Shown here in pieces: positions 18,253-27,573 of a DNA stretch of 64,000 nucleotides. Location of the stretch: positions 3,814,361-3,878,360 of the forward strand of contig NZ_AP018042.1 in the NCBI RefSeq assembly GCF_002356295.1, in the 5' to 3' direction. The position numbers and the translations under genes were made by a program. Numbering within the stretch: the first letter of the stretch is position 1; each line of letters opens with the position of its first letter. Below the pieces are notes generated by a model that was not told the origin of the DNA, made no database searches, and saw only the letters and a program-made list of their open reading frames with translations. This DNA is from Labilibaculum antarcticum. GTDB lineage: Bacteria > Bacteroidota > Bacteroidia > Bacteroidales > Marinifilaceae.

Positions 18253-19776
18253 ATGGATCGATTTAAAACAATAAAATTCTTAAAAAAATATCATAAGTGG
18301 CCTTCGCTGGCTCTAACTATCTTCATATTGTTATTTTCAATATCGGGAATAGTAATGAATCACCGAGGCGTATTTTCGTCTGTTGATGTAGATCGGCAAT
18401 ATTTGGGAAGTGAGTATCAGTACTCTAATTGGAATAAGGCTGCAGTTAAGTCGGGTGTTACAATTCAAGGAGATACAGCATTGATTTACGGTAATATCGG
18501 AATCTGGAAAACTACAGATAATTTTAAAACCTTTGAGGATTTTAATTCTGGTTTTAAATCTGGTGTTGACAATCGGAAAATTGAAAAAATCATTAAGACT
18601 GACTCTGGTGAAATGTACGCAGGAACTTTATTGGGGCTCTTTCATCAAAATACAGCTACTGAAAGTTGGGAAGCATTAAGCTTACCGGTAGCCGAAGAGA
18701 GGATTGTTGATTTGGTTGAAATAAAAGACGAATTATTTGTGCTTACCCGATCGAATTTGTTGAAAAAAACAAATGAAGGTTTTCAAATAGTTGAACTTCT
18801 TCCTTCCGAAACGTTTGATAATAAGATTAGTTTGTTTAAAACTCTGTGGGAAGTTCATAGTGGAGAGGCTTTTGGATTGTTTGGGCAGTTGTTCGTTGAT
18901 TTTATAGGATTTGTGTTCATATTTCTCTGTGTAAGTGGCTTCATTTATTTTATTTATCCTGATTGGATTAAAAAACTGAAAAAGAAAGGGAAGGATGTTA
19001 AGAGGAAGATTAATTTCTTAAAATTCAATTTGAAATGGCACAATCATTTCGGGAATTGGTTAATTGTATTCCTTGTCCTAACGACATTGACTGGAATGTT
19101 CTTGCGTCCGCCTTTATTAATTGCAATAGTCTCCAATCGGGTTCCTAAAATTCCATTTACACATTTGGATAACCCAAATCCATGGTACGATCAACTGCGC
19201 AGAATAATGTACGATGAAGAATTAGACCGAATTCTACTGGCAACCAATGAGAGTGTGTATTATTCTGATGATGTTTTTATTTCTGCTCCTAAGGCCTTTA
19301 TCGTGCAGCCTCCAATTTCAGTAATGGGAGTGAATGTTTTCGAGAAAGCAAATAGCGGGAGTTATTTGGTAGGTTCGTTTAGTGGACTTTTTTATTGGAT
19401 CCCAGAAAAAGGAATGGTTTTCAATTACATTACTAAGAAACCTCATGTTCCGGTAAAAACCATGGGACCTCCGATTTCGGCTCACCCAATTGCAGGGTAT
19501 TTAAAAGATGTAAAAGGAAAAGAAATTTTGTTTGATTATAATTTGGGTGCCGGAAATTTAAGTGATACTTCGGGTTTTACTCAGATGCCTGAAAATATTC
19601 TGCATTCGCCCATGTCACTATGGAATTTGTGTTTGGAAATTCATACTGGAAGAATCTATCAATATGTTTTTGGTAAATTCTATATCCTTTTTATTCCATT
19701 AGCAGGATTAAGTATTTTATGGATCTTGATTACCGGATATATATTGTATCATAAGCAGAGAAAAGGAAAGAAATAA
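18253..19776 (+). CDS. PepSY-associated transmembrane protein
   Basis: This roughly 507-residue inner-membrane protein begins MDRFKTIKFLKKYHKWPSL, with a first helix (ALTIFILLFSISGIVMNH) and His residues before and after it, as in PepSY_TM proteins. Further helices are FIGFVFIFLCVSGFIYFIYP, NWLIVFLVLTTLTGMFL and a C-terminal pair (FYILFIPLAGLSILWILITGY split at most by short polar residues). Conserved His in LKWHNHFGNW and LEIHTGR could bind haem or metal. The extracytoplasmic middle is large and folds like a sensor/propeller segment (GNIGIWKTTDNFKTFEDF). In other genomes such proteins sit beside iron or TonB receptors. The start is taken after the terminator hairpin that covers an in-frame GTG at 18163. 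Confidence 0.75.
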   Translation: MDRFKTIKFLKKYHKWPSLALTIFILLFSISGIVMNHRGVFSSVDVDRQYLGSEYQYSNWNKAAVKSGVTIQGDTALIYGNIGIWKTTDNFKTFEDFNSGFKSGVDNRKIEKIIKTDSGEMYAGTLLGLFHQNTATESWEALSLPVAEERIVDLVEIKDELFVLTRSNLLKKTNEGFQIVELLPSETFDNKISLFKTLWEVHSGEAFGLFGQLFVDFIGFVFIFLCVSGFIYFIYPDWIKKLKKKGKDVKRKINFLKFNLKWHNHFGNWLIVFLVLTTLTGMFLRPPLLIAIVSNRVPKIPFTHLDNPNPWYDQLRRIMYDEELDRILLATNESVYYSDDVFISAPKAFIVQPPISVMGVNVFEKANSGSYLVGSFSGLFYWIPEKGMVFNYITKKPHVPVKTMGPPISAHPIAGYLKDVKGKEILFDYNLGAGNLSDTSGFTQMPENILHSPMSLWNLCLEIHTGRIYQYVFGKFYILFIPLAGLSILWILITGYILYHKQRKGKK

Positions 19777-19840
19777 TTTACTGATTTAGGAAATTAGATG
19801 AATAAAAGGATGTTTAAAATACTAATCGAATTAGTATACT

Positions 19841-19878
19841 AAAAGAGGCTGAATCGTAGTGATTCAGCCTCTTTTTTT
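19841..19878. terminator. Bidirectional terminator
   Basis: AAAGAGGCTGAATC and GATTCAGCCTCTTT form a long perfect stem, with T runs, between two convergent genes. Confidence 0.9.
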
Positions 19879-19897
19879 TATGTCGGGAATGAAAGAA

Positions 19898-20584
19898 TCA
19901 CTTCTTTTTTTGTTGCAAAAGCCAATCGTATAATTCAGGATTATTATAGGTTTCAGTCCATGAATTGTGAGTGGCCTCAGGATAAATCGTGAATTTCACA
20001 TTGCTTCCCAATTTTTTTAATCCATCAACCATTTCTTTTGAACGAATAAGAGGAACAACATCATCTTTTGCTCCATGAAAAACCCAGATTGGGATTGTTT
20101 TAATGGATTTTAGTTTACTTGGATCACCACCGCCACAAATAGGAACTGCCGCAGCAAAAAGATCTGGTTTGGCAACAATTGAACCCCAGGTTCCAAAGCC
20201 TCCCATACTCAATCCGGTTATGTAGATCCTATCCTTGTCAATCGGATAGTTCACAATTATTTCATCGTAAAAGGGAAGAAGCAAGTCTTCGTTCCAATAA
20301 ACAGAGTCAGGGCATTGTGGAGAAATACAAATAAATGGGAAATCTTTTTTGTTATCCAAAAAAGAAGGAGGTCCATGAAACTTCACCAGGTTTAGGTCAT
20401 TGCCTCGTTCACCCATTCCGTGCAGGAAAATCAGCAAAGGAAGCTTTTCTTCCGATTGTTTTTCACTGGGTAAGTATTCCCAATAGTGTACTCCTAATTT
20501 TGATTGTTTCTCAACTTGTTGTGCCTTCATACCAATGAACGAAAAAAGTAAAACTGAGGTTGCTAAAATTGTGTGCCTGTACAT
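19898..20584 (-). CDS. Secreted alpha/beta hydrolase (esterase/prolyl-oligopeptidase-like)
   Basis: This 228-residue protein has a signal peptide (ILATSVLLFSFIGMKAQ). The fold is alpha/beta hydrolase: oxyanion region FLHGMGERGND, nucleophile Ser in GLSMGGFGTWG, acid in HGAKDDVVP and His in EATHNSW. It is close in layout to the predicted peptidase/phospholipase group of Bacteroidetes. The substrate is unknown; it may be a carbohydrate ester or peptide. It faces away from the divergent nucleoid-associated gene. Confidence 0.85.
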   Translation of the reverse strand: MYRHTILATSVLLFSFIGMKAQQVEKQSKLGVHYWEYLPSEKQSEEKLPLLIFLHGMGERGNDLNLVKFHGPPSFLDNKKDFPFICISPQCPDSVYWNEDLLLPFYDEIIVNYPIDKDRIYITGLSMGGFGTWGSIVAKPDLFAAAVPICGGGDPSKLKSIKTIPIWVFHGAKDDVVPLIRSKEMVDGLKKLGSNVKFTIYPEATHNSWTETYNNPELYDWLLQQKKK

Positions 20585-20697
20585 GTTATAATACGTTGTT
20601 TCTATAAATCTACTAATTGTAAATGATTAGTTCAAAAGGGAAAAGATTATTTAACTAAAGTCTGTATCTTTATCGCCAGATTAAAAAAAAGAAAGCC

Positions 20698-21744
20698 ATG
20701 TTCAATTTCGAAGATATAAATCTGGACCGTATTGTGGTTCACAATGTAGGAAATAAACATCACGATGAAGATTTGAAACTTTCTAAATCAGAAATCCAAT
20801 TGGATGATGATGACGTGAAGGAGGTCCTGTTAAAGTACTTTCTAACAGCCTTTAATAGGGAGGAATTCTATAATTTTCAGCATGAGACAGATTTGAACAT
20901 GAATGAGGTTTTCTGCTATGCCTCTGAGTATTTTGAGGAGAATGTTTCCTTTTACGATCAGTCAACCAATATCGCTGTTCATTTGTACGAAAAATCCAAC
21001 CATCCGAACATTAAAGGCGGGGAATTTTATTTAGTAGGCTTCTCCAATTGTGTTGTTGATGGCGAAGTGTGTGATGCATTGGGTATTTTTAAATCAGAAA
21101 ATAAAGATACCTTTTTAAAGGTATACCAGAAGCAGGAAAATATTGAATTGGGTTGCGAGAATGGGATCAATATCAAGAAATTGGATAAAGGATGCCTGAT
21201 TTTTAACTCTGAAAAGGATAAGGGCTTTAAAGTTTGTATTGTAGATAAAACCAATTCAAACAAAGAGGCATTGTACTGGAAAGAAGACTTTTTGAATTTG
21301 AAACTTCGCGAAGATAATTTTTATCATACCCAAAACTACTTGGATATGTGTAAGGGTTTTATTGGCGATGTGTATAACGACGAGAATGAGGTGGCCAAGG
21401 CCGACCAGATCGATTTAATGAACAAATCAATCAATTTCTTTAAGGATAAAAAACAATTCAACGAGGAATTATTTAAAACAGAAGTGATTGAACAGCCTGA
21501 GGTTGCTACTGCCTTTGATGAATACAAAACCTATTATCAGAACGAACAGGGAACTGAAGTGACTCCTGAATTTACAATCAATAATGATGCTGTAAAGGGA
21601 GAGCAAAAACACTTTAAGCACATTCTGAAACTGGATAAAAACTTTCATGTTTACATTCACGGACAAAGAAAATTCATCGAAAAAGGATACGACGCTGCTC
21701 GTGATTTAAGCTACTACAAACTGTTTTTCAGAGACGAGAATTAA
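20698..21744 (+). CDS. Nucleoid-associated protein (NdpA/YejK-like)
   Basis: This 348-residue protein resembles the 37-kDa nucleoid-associated family (PF04245). It shows N-terminal LDRIVVHNVGNK, the mid region FYLVGFSNC...DALGIFKSENKDTFL, and LDKGCLIFN. Family members bind DNA and are non-essential; some occur in phage or defence regions. It lies in an ordinary core stretch. Upstream is TATCTTTA at 20665-20672, close to the -7 consensus. It is probably monocistronic. Confidence 0.8.
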   Translation: MFNFEDINLDRIVVHNVGNKHHDEDLKLSKSEIQLDDDDVKEVLLKYFLTAFNREEFYNFQHETDLNMNEVFCYASEYFEENVSFYDQSTNIAVHLYEKSNHPNIKGGEFYLVGFSNCVVDGEVCDALGIFKSENKDTFLKVYQKQENIELGCENGINIKKLDKGCLIFNSEKDKGFKVCIVDKTNSNKEALYWKEDFLNLKLREDNFYHTQNYLDMCKGFIGDVYNDENEVAKADQIDLMNKSINFFKDKKQFNEELFKTEVIEQPEVATAFDEYKTYYQNEQGTEVTPEFTINNDAVKGEQKHFKHILKLDKNFHVYIHGQRKFIEKGYDAARDLSYYKLFFRDEN

Positions 21745-21836
21745 ATCAAGTGCCCAAGTAAAAAGTGCGAAGGATCAAGTTTAAAGTAGACCTGTTAGAG
21801 TATTTTGTACCTGATAGCGTAAATGGTACAGATTAA

Positions 21837-22817
21837 CTACTTTACGGTAATTTTATAACCCAGAACTGGCTCGTTGTTGAAGTAAATGATCAACTCATTA
21901 TTGCCTTTCGACTTAGTTGGTACCGAGAAGTTAATTTGCTTGTTTTTTCTAATTGGCTTTACAAGTTGTCCAAATTTATCACTTTTAAAGTGATAAGCAA
22001 TCTGAATGCCACTTGGAATATTTTCAATCGAAAAGTCAATCTTATTTCCTTTTCTTACAGAAAGAGAACCATTTTTCGGACTAATTATTTTGTATCCTTT
22101 GCCAAGGAATTGATTGAAAACGGCAGGCTGAAGAGTAAATTCTTCTCTGGTAAAGGGCCTTTTTAAAAGCAACCATTCCTGATTGTCCGGATAATGCTTC
22201 ATCGCAAATTCTTCCGGATCGGTATCGAAATAAGCAGGAGTATATTCTTTATGGAATTCCATTTTCGCGTAGTCGACAGAACCTGCGGCCCATGTTACAT
22301 CTACCAGTTTCCATTTGCCATTAATTTTCACTGCATTCCATGCATGGTTCGAAGGCAAATTAGACTTGCTAATCTCGGAAATAAATCGTTTTGCCGTTCC
22401 GGGAATTAGTACACATTCAATATTTAGCAAAGCACAAATCTCCTGATAAAGGGTTGCGTAGCCTTCACACAAAGCCTTTCTACTTTTAATTGTTTTTAGC
22501 GCAAGCTCCTTTCTAAACTGATATTTTTGTGCCTGCAAATCTTCTTCCGAAGTATACGAAAAGCGAATTTTCTGAATCTTGTCTATTCCTTTTGTTTTGT
22601 ATTCAACATTCATGGCTATCCATGCAAAGGCCGCTCTGGCTCTATCTTCATCTGTGGTAAAATCAGCTGATATTTTATCCGCTAATTCCTCATAGGAGTC
22701 GGATTTGCTTGGGTATTTACTGACAATATCATCTATCTGGTTTTGTGAGAAACTTACAAAATGAAGAAGAGAAAGGAATGTCACTATTATAAACCGATAT
22801 TTAAAAGTATTGTTCAT
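21837..22817 (-). CDS. Secreted transglutaminase-like protein
   Basis: This roughly 326-residue protein starts at ATG 22817 (MNNTFKYRF) with a signal peptide ending SFSQ. A longer frame from 22868 adds 17 improbable residues. The transglutaminase-core Cys lies in SRKALCEGYATLYQEIC, His in LPSNHAWNAVKING and Asp in WKLVDVTWAAG, forming the Cys-His-Asp set. The C-terminal half looks like a beta-sandwich. Such bacterial proteins are usually proteases or peptide ligases rather than true cross-linkers; which one is unknown. Confidence 0.85.
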   Translation of the reverse strand: MNNTFKYRFIIVTFLSLLHFVSFSQNQIDDIVSKYPSKSDSYEELADKISADFTTDEDRARAAFAWIAMNVEYKTKGIDKIQKIRFSYTSEEDLQAQKYQFRKELALKTIKSRKALCEGYATLYQEICALLNIECVLIPGTAKRFISEISKSNLPSNHAWNAVKINGKWKLVDVTWAAGSVDYAKMEFHKEYTPAYFDTDPEEFAMKHYPDNQEWLLLKRPFTREEFTLQPAVFNQFLGKGYKIISPKNGSLSVRKGNKIDFSIENIPSGIQIAYHFKSDKFGQLVKPIRKNKQINFSVPTKSKGNNELIIYFNNEPVLGYKITVK

Positions 22818-23016
22818 GTATTTGTTTATTACAAGCTGTAAAGTAGCTTGTTCGAATGGAAAAAGCAATTACGATGCCATTATTTAATTGCATAAGTAAT
22901 GCCATCATCGCTTCTCTTGTATCTTATAATTTAGATATATGTCTGTTTTTAGTATTGACATTGGTATTTTTATGTTTTACATTTAATAGTTCTAACACTT
23001 TAAACTAATAGTTACT

Positions 23017-24456
23017 ATGAAAAAAATTATCGTTTTTTTAGTGGCAGGACTATTCTTTAGTGCCTGTTCTAATCAGTTTGTTGAAGAGGATTTAGACCTT
23101 CAAAGTCAAGAATCAGTTAACAAAGTTAAAACTCAAAAGTTGTCAGCAGCTCAAAGTCCAACCTTCAAGGCTAGCGGATATCTTATTTTGTCGGATGATT
23201 TCTCATCCCAAATGGAAGCTGAAATTGGTAAGGCCAGCGGAAAGATTAATCGTAAACTTTCAGAAATAGGAATGTATGTGGTTGAATCGAATGAAGTTGG
23301 TTTTATTGCAAAAGCAAAAAAGATAAAAGGGGTGAGCGACGTATTGCCGGATCTTCAATTGCAATGGTTAGAGCCTAAGACTACAGACGAGGCACAGTTC
23401 GTACCCATGCACATTGGTTCCAATGAGACCTTCTATGCTTATCAGTGGGGAATGGATGCAATTGATGCTCCGGGAGCTTGGGATCAAGGGTTTACTGGTA
23501 ATGGAGTTAAGGTATTTATTCTTGATAGTGGAATAGATGCAGAACATCCTGATTTAGCACCAAATTTAAATACGAGCTTGTCAACTTCTTTTGTGCCGGG
23601 TGAAGATTATAATATTCAGCCGGGCTATTACTTTAACCATGGAACTCATGTTGCCGGTATTATAGCTGCGGCTGATGGTCCTGCTTCAGGTCTTGGTGGA
23701 GATTTTGGAGTTATTGGTGTTGCACCAAAAGCAGAAATTGTTGCCGTAAAAGTTCTTTCGGAATATACCGGCAGTGGTTCTTTCTCAGGAATTAATGCAG
23801 GTGTGGTTTATGCTGCAAATAATGGTGCTGATGTTATTAATATGAGTTTGGGTACTTCTTTGCCAAGAAATGGTTTCTTTGTAGAATTACCTGATAGTTC
23901 CATTGTAAAAGTAGGAGCAAACGAAGTTGCAGCCTACATTAATGCTTCTCAAAAGGCAATTACCTATGCTTACCAAATGGGTTCACTTGTGATTGTCGCT
24001 GCTTCCAACGATGGTTTAGACGCGAATCATACCGGTAATTTGGTATTTATTCCTGCTAGTCTTAATCATTTAATGGCAGTATCGGCTACAGCTCCTTATG
24101 GTTATGCTTACGATACAACAACCGATTTGGATGTGCCTGCCAGTTATACCAATTACGGACAGTCTTTAATTGATATTGCGGCTCCGGGAGGGGATTTTGA
24201 TCACCCGGGTGATTTATGGTATTACGATATGGTTTTTAGCACCATTAGCAGTGGTTGGGGGTTTTCAGCAGGAACAAGTATGGCTTCTCCTCATGCAGCA
24301 GGTGTAGCTGCTTTGGTATTTGAAAAATTGGGAGATGATGCTAAACCAGCTCAGGTAATGACTGTGTTACGACAAAGTGCTGATGACCTTGGTAAGCCAG
24401 GGAAAGATGCTTACTTCGGAAATGGTAGAGTAAATGCAGCAAGGGCTGTTCAGTAA
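23017..24456 (+). CDS. Subtilisin-family (S8) serine protease lipoprotein
   Basis: This 479-residue protein has a lipoprotein signal (LFFSACSNQ, lipid Cys near residue 17), an inhibitor-like propeptide to about residue 140, and a subtilase domain. The catalytic Asp is in FILDSGIDAEHPDL, His in NHGTHVAGIIAA and Ser in AGTSMASPHAAGVAAL. The oxyanion Asn lies in VIVAASNDG. It is likely exposed on the cell surface or in the periplasm and degrades proteins. It is flanked by its own terminator and appears monocistronic. Confidence 0.93.
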   Translation: MKKIIVFLVAGLFFSACSNQFVEEDLDLQSQESVNKVKTQKLSAAQSPTFKASGYLILSDDFSSQMEAEIGKASGKINRKLSEIGMYVVESNEVGFIAKAKKIKGVSDVLPDLQLQWLEPKTTDEAQFVPMHIGSNETFYAYQWGMDAIDAPGAWDQGFTGNGVKVFILDSGIDAEHPDLAPNLNTSLSTSFVPGEDYNIQPGYYFNHGTHVAGIIAAADGPASGLGGDFGVIGVAPKAEIVAVKVLSEYTGSGSFSGINAGVVYAANNGADVINMSLGTSLPRNGFFVELPDSSIVKVGANEVAAYINASQKAITYAYQMGSLVIVAASNDGLDANHTGNLVFIPASLNHLMAVSATAPYGYAYDTTTDLDVPASYTNYGQSLIDIAAPGGDFDHPGDLWYYDMVFSTISSGWGFSAGTSMASPHAAGVAALVFEKLGDDAKPAQVMTVLRQSADDLGKPGKDAYFGNGRVNAARAVQ

Positions 24457-24479
24457 ATAAAATAGATTAAAATAATTGA

Positions 24480-24515
24480 AAGTTCATGTTTTGAAAGAAG
24501 CATGAACTTTTTTTG
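24480..24515 (+). terminator. Rho-independent terminator of the S8 protease gene
   Basis: AAGTTCATG pairs with CATGAACTT and is followed by a T run. Confidence 0.85.
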
Positions 24516-24567
24516 TTTTAGATAGATAAGTTGGATGATGGAAATGAAACAGCAGAATTTACCCCAC

Positions 24568-24609
24568 AAAAAAGACCCACACTCACGGAAGCTTGAGAAT
24601 GGGCCTTTC
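24568..24609 (-). terminator. Terminator of the M14 carboxypeptidase gene
   Basis: On the minus strand AAAGGCCCA and TGGGTCTTT pair, with a second inner TCTCA/TGAGT pairing, followed by a T run. Confidence 0.65.
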
Positions 24610-24641
24610 GAGTAATATACTTAGTAGTATATGCTTTGAAA

Positions 24642-25769
24642 TTATCTTAAGTGATTTACCACTTGATAGATTGGTTGAAGAACGGATTCTCCGAATAAAA
24701 TACTCCTTTCGGGAGACCAACCATATTCAGGGTCTGGTAAATCATTATTGTCTTTGAATGGCATTTCAAGTGTTAAAGATAAACATTTATATCTTTCCCC
24801 AATGTGTTTGGAGCAAATTGCTAAGTTTCCTGTTCCCGGTTCGTTCTTTGGGTAGCTGTGAGTGTCCTGAAGATCAGGGCATGTAGCGATCCATGAGCCT
24901 ATGAAATTTTCTGTTAATTTTTTCAATCTTTCATCGAAAGAAGGGATACCTTCTATGCCCGAAATGAAATTATAAGGTAAACCTTCATCCCCGTGGATAT
25001 CCAAATTTAAGTCACAACCATATTCGTCCATTAAATTACGAACATGGAAAACCTCAGGACTGTTTTCAATCGAAGGTTCTGCCCATTCTCGATTGTAGTT
25101 GATTCCTTTTGTGTTTACGCGCAAATTACCCGCAATACTGCCATCAATATTCATGTTAGGCACCAAATAAAAAACAGCTTTGTCTAGCAAACTTTTCGAA
25201 ATGGGATCATCCTGATCCAACAGTCGATCCAGTAAACCTTGCATAAACCATTCGGCCATGGGTTCGCCAGGATGCTGACGGGCAATTACCCAAATGCTTT
25301 TTTTCTCTTCGTCCGCTTCACCAACAATTAGCATGTCGATGTCTTTCCCTTCAACAGTTTTTCCTATGGAAACCAATTCACATTCCGGCGACATTTGCGC
25401 CTGATGAACCAAATCAAGATGCTGATCGTAGGTGTAAGGAGCAAAATAAGCGTAATAAACCGAGTTGTAAACCGGTGTATGCTCAATGGTCAACTCTTTG
25501 CCATCATAGTTCGATGGAACCCGAAACCAATTCTCCCGATCGTAGGATGCTACAGCATTGTAACCTTCATATCCTTCCGGATAAGATGCTTTGCTGGCAT
25601 TTGTAATCCGTATTTTAACAGATTCTTCCATAGCGCCCATCAATCTGAAATAAAACCATTGAAAATGTTCCGAATTCGTATCGTTGGGTATGCTTAATTG
25701 TATATTTTGAGGATTGGAAGCATCAATAACTTCAATTTTACCACCATCAAAATTCGATGAAATGTTCAT
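24642..25769 (-). CDS. M14-family zinc carboxypeptidase (cytosolic carboxypeptidase-like)
   Basis: This 375-residue protein has no signal peptide. An N-terminal beta-sandwich domain (QWFYFRLMGA, RITNAS) is followed by the M14 catalytic domain. The zinc ligands are in RQHPGEPMAEW (His and Glu) and LDIHGDEG (His), and the general base Glu is in SLTLEMPFKD. This matches the subfamily of AGBL/CCP-type peptidases, which trim acidic C-termini in eukaryotes; the bacterial substrate is unknown. It is cytoplasmic and monocistronic. Confidence 0.9.
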   Translation of the reverse strand: MNISSNFDGGKIEVIDASNPQNIQLSIPNDTNSEHFQWFYFRLMGAMEESVKIRITNASKASYPEGYEGYNAVASYDRENWFRVPSNYDGKELTIEHTPVYNSVYYAYFAPYTYDQHLDLVHQAQMSPECELVSIGKTVEGKDIDMLIVGEADEEKKSIWVIARQHPGEPMAEWFMQGLLDRLLDQDDPISKSLLDKAVFYLVPNMNIDGSIAGNLRVNTKGINYNREWAEPSIENSPEVFHVRNLMDEYGCDLNLDIHGDEGLPYNFISGIEGIPSFDERLKKLTENFIGSWIATCPDLQDTHSYPKNEPGTGNLAICSKHIGERYKCLSLTLEMPFKDNNDLPDPEYGWSPERSILFGESVLQPIYQVVNHLR

Positions 25770-25993
25770 GTGTGAGTTGTTTTTTTTTGAGATTCATTCA
25801 AAGATATATTTTTTGATTTTTACAGCCAAGGAATCTGGCGAATTCTTAAATCACACTAACGAAGTACTAATTCACCACTAGTAAACGTTTAAATCATCAC
25901 AATTTCTTTTATTTTTGGGAGTCTGTTCATCTGGGAAATATTATTTCTTTATTTTTGCAGGCCTAAGCTTGTATTTATTTTTAATTCAAACTA

Positions 25994-27064
25994 ATGATCA
26001 ATTTATTTCGTCTGAAAGGCGTGCGTTCAAAAAAGCGGAAGTTTATAGTGATTGCTGTAATGCTTGTATTAGTAGTAACAGGAACTGTATTTATTAAACT
26101 TTATCAGGATGTTTATTCAGCAAACATTAATTTAGGCGAAGAAGAAACCAGCTTTCTGTACATACCTACCCATTCGAATCAGGCAGATGTTCTGCGAATT
26201 TTAACAGAAAACAACTGGCTTAAAAATAGCACTTCACTCCAATGGGTGATGGAAAAGAAAAATTATGCCAGTCACATTCATCCGGGGCGCTACCAAATTA
26301 AAAATGGCATGTGCAATAATGAATTAATCGATTTGTTGCGTTCGGGTGTGCAATCGCCACTCAATCTCACTTTCAATAATACTCGTACGCTGGAAGAGTT
26401 TGCAGGCAAAATTGCTGCTCAAATCGAAGCTGATTCAATTAGTATTCTATCGCTGTTAAAAGACGAATCGAAACTTCAAAAATACGGATTTGCGCCTCAT
26501 ACCATCATAGGAATGTTTATCCCCAACACTTACCAGGTTAACTGGAATTTAAGTGCTGAAAATTTCATTGATAGAATGAATACAGAGTATGCCAAGTTTT
26601 GGAATGCTGAGCGCCTGCAAAAGGCTGAGATTTTAGGTCTTTCACCTATCGAGATTAGCACCTTGGCTTCAATCGTCGATGAGGAAACCATTAAGAGCGA
26701 TGAAAAAAAACGTGTTGCCGGCGTATACATGAATCGCTTAAAGCGTAAAATTAAATTAGATGCCGACCCAACTTTAAAGTTTGCTTTGGGCGATTTTACC
26801 ATCCGCAGAGTGCTTAACAAACACAAAACAATCGATTCTCCATACAATACCTATAAGTATCGTGGATTACCGCCAGGCCCAATTCGTCAGGCATCTATTT
26901 CTGGTATCGAAGCCGTTCTAAACTGCGAAAATCACAAGTACTACTACTTTTGTGCCAGTCCCGAATTTAACGGCTATCACGTATTTGCCAAATCGCTTCG
27001 CGAACACAATCAGAATGCCCGCCGATATCAGAATGCCCTCAACCAAAGAGGCATCATGAAATAA
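25994..27064 (+). CDS. mltG: Endolytic murein transglycosylase MltG
   Basis: This 356-residue inner-membrane protein cuts nascent glycan strands and sets their length. It has one N-terminal helix (FIVIAVMLVLVVTGTVFIKL), a LysM-like region and the YceG catalytic domain with the Glu in LASIVDEETIKSDEK and the conserved VYMNRLKR, LDADPTL and LPPGPI motifs. TATTTTTG boxes at 25910 and 25950 may be promoters. The last 30 bases of the gene (encoding ALNQRGIMK and the stop) are one copy of a direct repeat that recurs at 31978-32007, so the 3' end looks like the integration site of the following island. Confidence 0.95.
   Translation: MINLFRLKGVRSKKRKFIVIAVMLVLVVTGTVFIKLYQDVYSANINLGEEETSFLYIPTHSNQADVLRILTENNWLKNSTSLQWVMEKKNYASHIHPGRYQIKNGMCNNELIDLLRSGVQSPLNLTFNNTRTLEEFAGKIAAQIEADSISILSLLKDESKLQKYGFAPHTIIGMFIPNTYQVNWNLSAENFIDRMNTEYAKFWNAERLQKAEILGLSPIEISTLASIVDEETIKSDEKKRVAGVYMNRLKRKIKLDADPTLKFALGDFTIRRVLNKHKTIDSPYNTYKYRGLPPGPIRQASISGIEAVLNCENHKYYYFCASPEFNGYHVFAKSLREHNQNARRYQNALNQRGIMK
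27035..27064 (+). repeat. Direct repeat, left copy (att-like, mltG 3' end)
   Basis: These 30 bases, covering the last codons and stop of mltG, are identical to 31978-32007. Together they bracket the type VI secretion island, as left and right attachment sites would. Confidence 0.85.
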
Positions 27065-27080
27065 TTTTTGTTTTTCCTTT

Positions 27081-27125
27081 GTATTTGTAATCTGCGGGTT
27101 CTGGTTAAGGATTTGTGATTCTCTT
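27081..27125 (+). repeat. Dispersed intergenic repeat, copy 1
   Basis: It shares TTTGTAATCT, a GGTTA-type core and TCTGTAATTCTC-like end with 37934-37984. A shorter match lies at 45331-45360. Confidence 0.55.
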
Positions 27126-27169
27126 AAATAATGAATACTCTGTAATTGAACTCCAACCTTTCCTATCTG

Positions 27170-27251
27170 GGCGTTCCCTTCGGGCGGGCTTTACGCTAAA
27201 CTCCTCACTCGCCTTGGCTCGTTGCGGGGTACCGCTACTATCCCTAACGCA
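27170..27251. other. Hairpin-rich GC-higher intergenic element
   Basis: GCGTT at 27171-27175 pairs with AACGC at 27246-27250. Inside is a tight CCC-TTC-GGG hairpin at 27176-27184. The element is richer in G and C than its surroundings. It resembles structured intergenic elements I associate with Bacteroidetes genomes (memory, unverified). It could be a REP-like unit or an RNA. Confidence 0.4.
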
Positions 27252-27573
27252 TCACTCATTCAATTTTTTGTTTTTAAATTTAGTTGTCAGCCTATTTGTT
27301 CAAAAATGGTCTTTCTTGGGTCGATTTCGTAAGCTTAATTACACTTGGTGAAATAAATATTGCCTTGCACATGTCTGTGGATAAGCGGTTAATGTGCTTT
27401 TAATTAATTTAGAGCTGAATTTTATTTACAATAATTCCTATCTGTTAAATGCACATAATTTAATTTTATTATCTTTACTACTTGTAAATTATAGTTAAGC
27501 AAAAGAATAATGTTCTCCAGCTCAGGTTTTACGGGAGAAGTTAACATCTTTTTACAGTTAAGCGAAACATAAA

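Larger units (their letters stand above)
27065..27573. other. Island left margin, non-coding
   Basis: This is 509 bases without a recognisable gene. It contains one copy of a dispersed intergenic repeat (27081-27125), a hairpin-rich element (27170-27251), and AT-rich sequence before the tssD start. The reading frame at 27115-27351 has no protein-like features. Confidence 0.5.

Noticed and set aside
27115-27351. Open frame of 78 codons after mltG
   Set aside because: It overlaps the hairpin-rich element and shows no protein-like composition.
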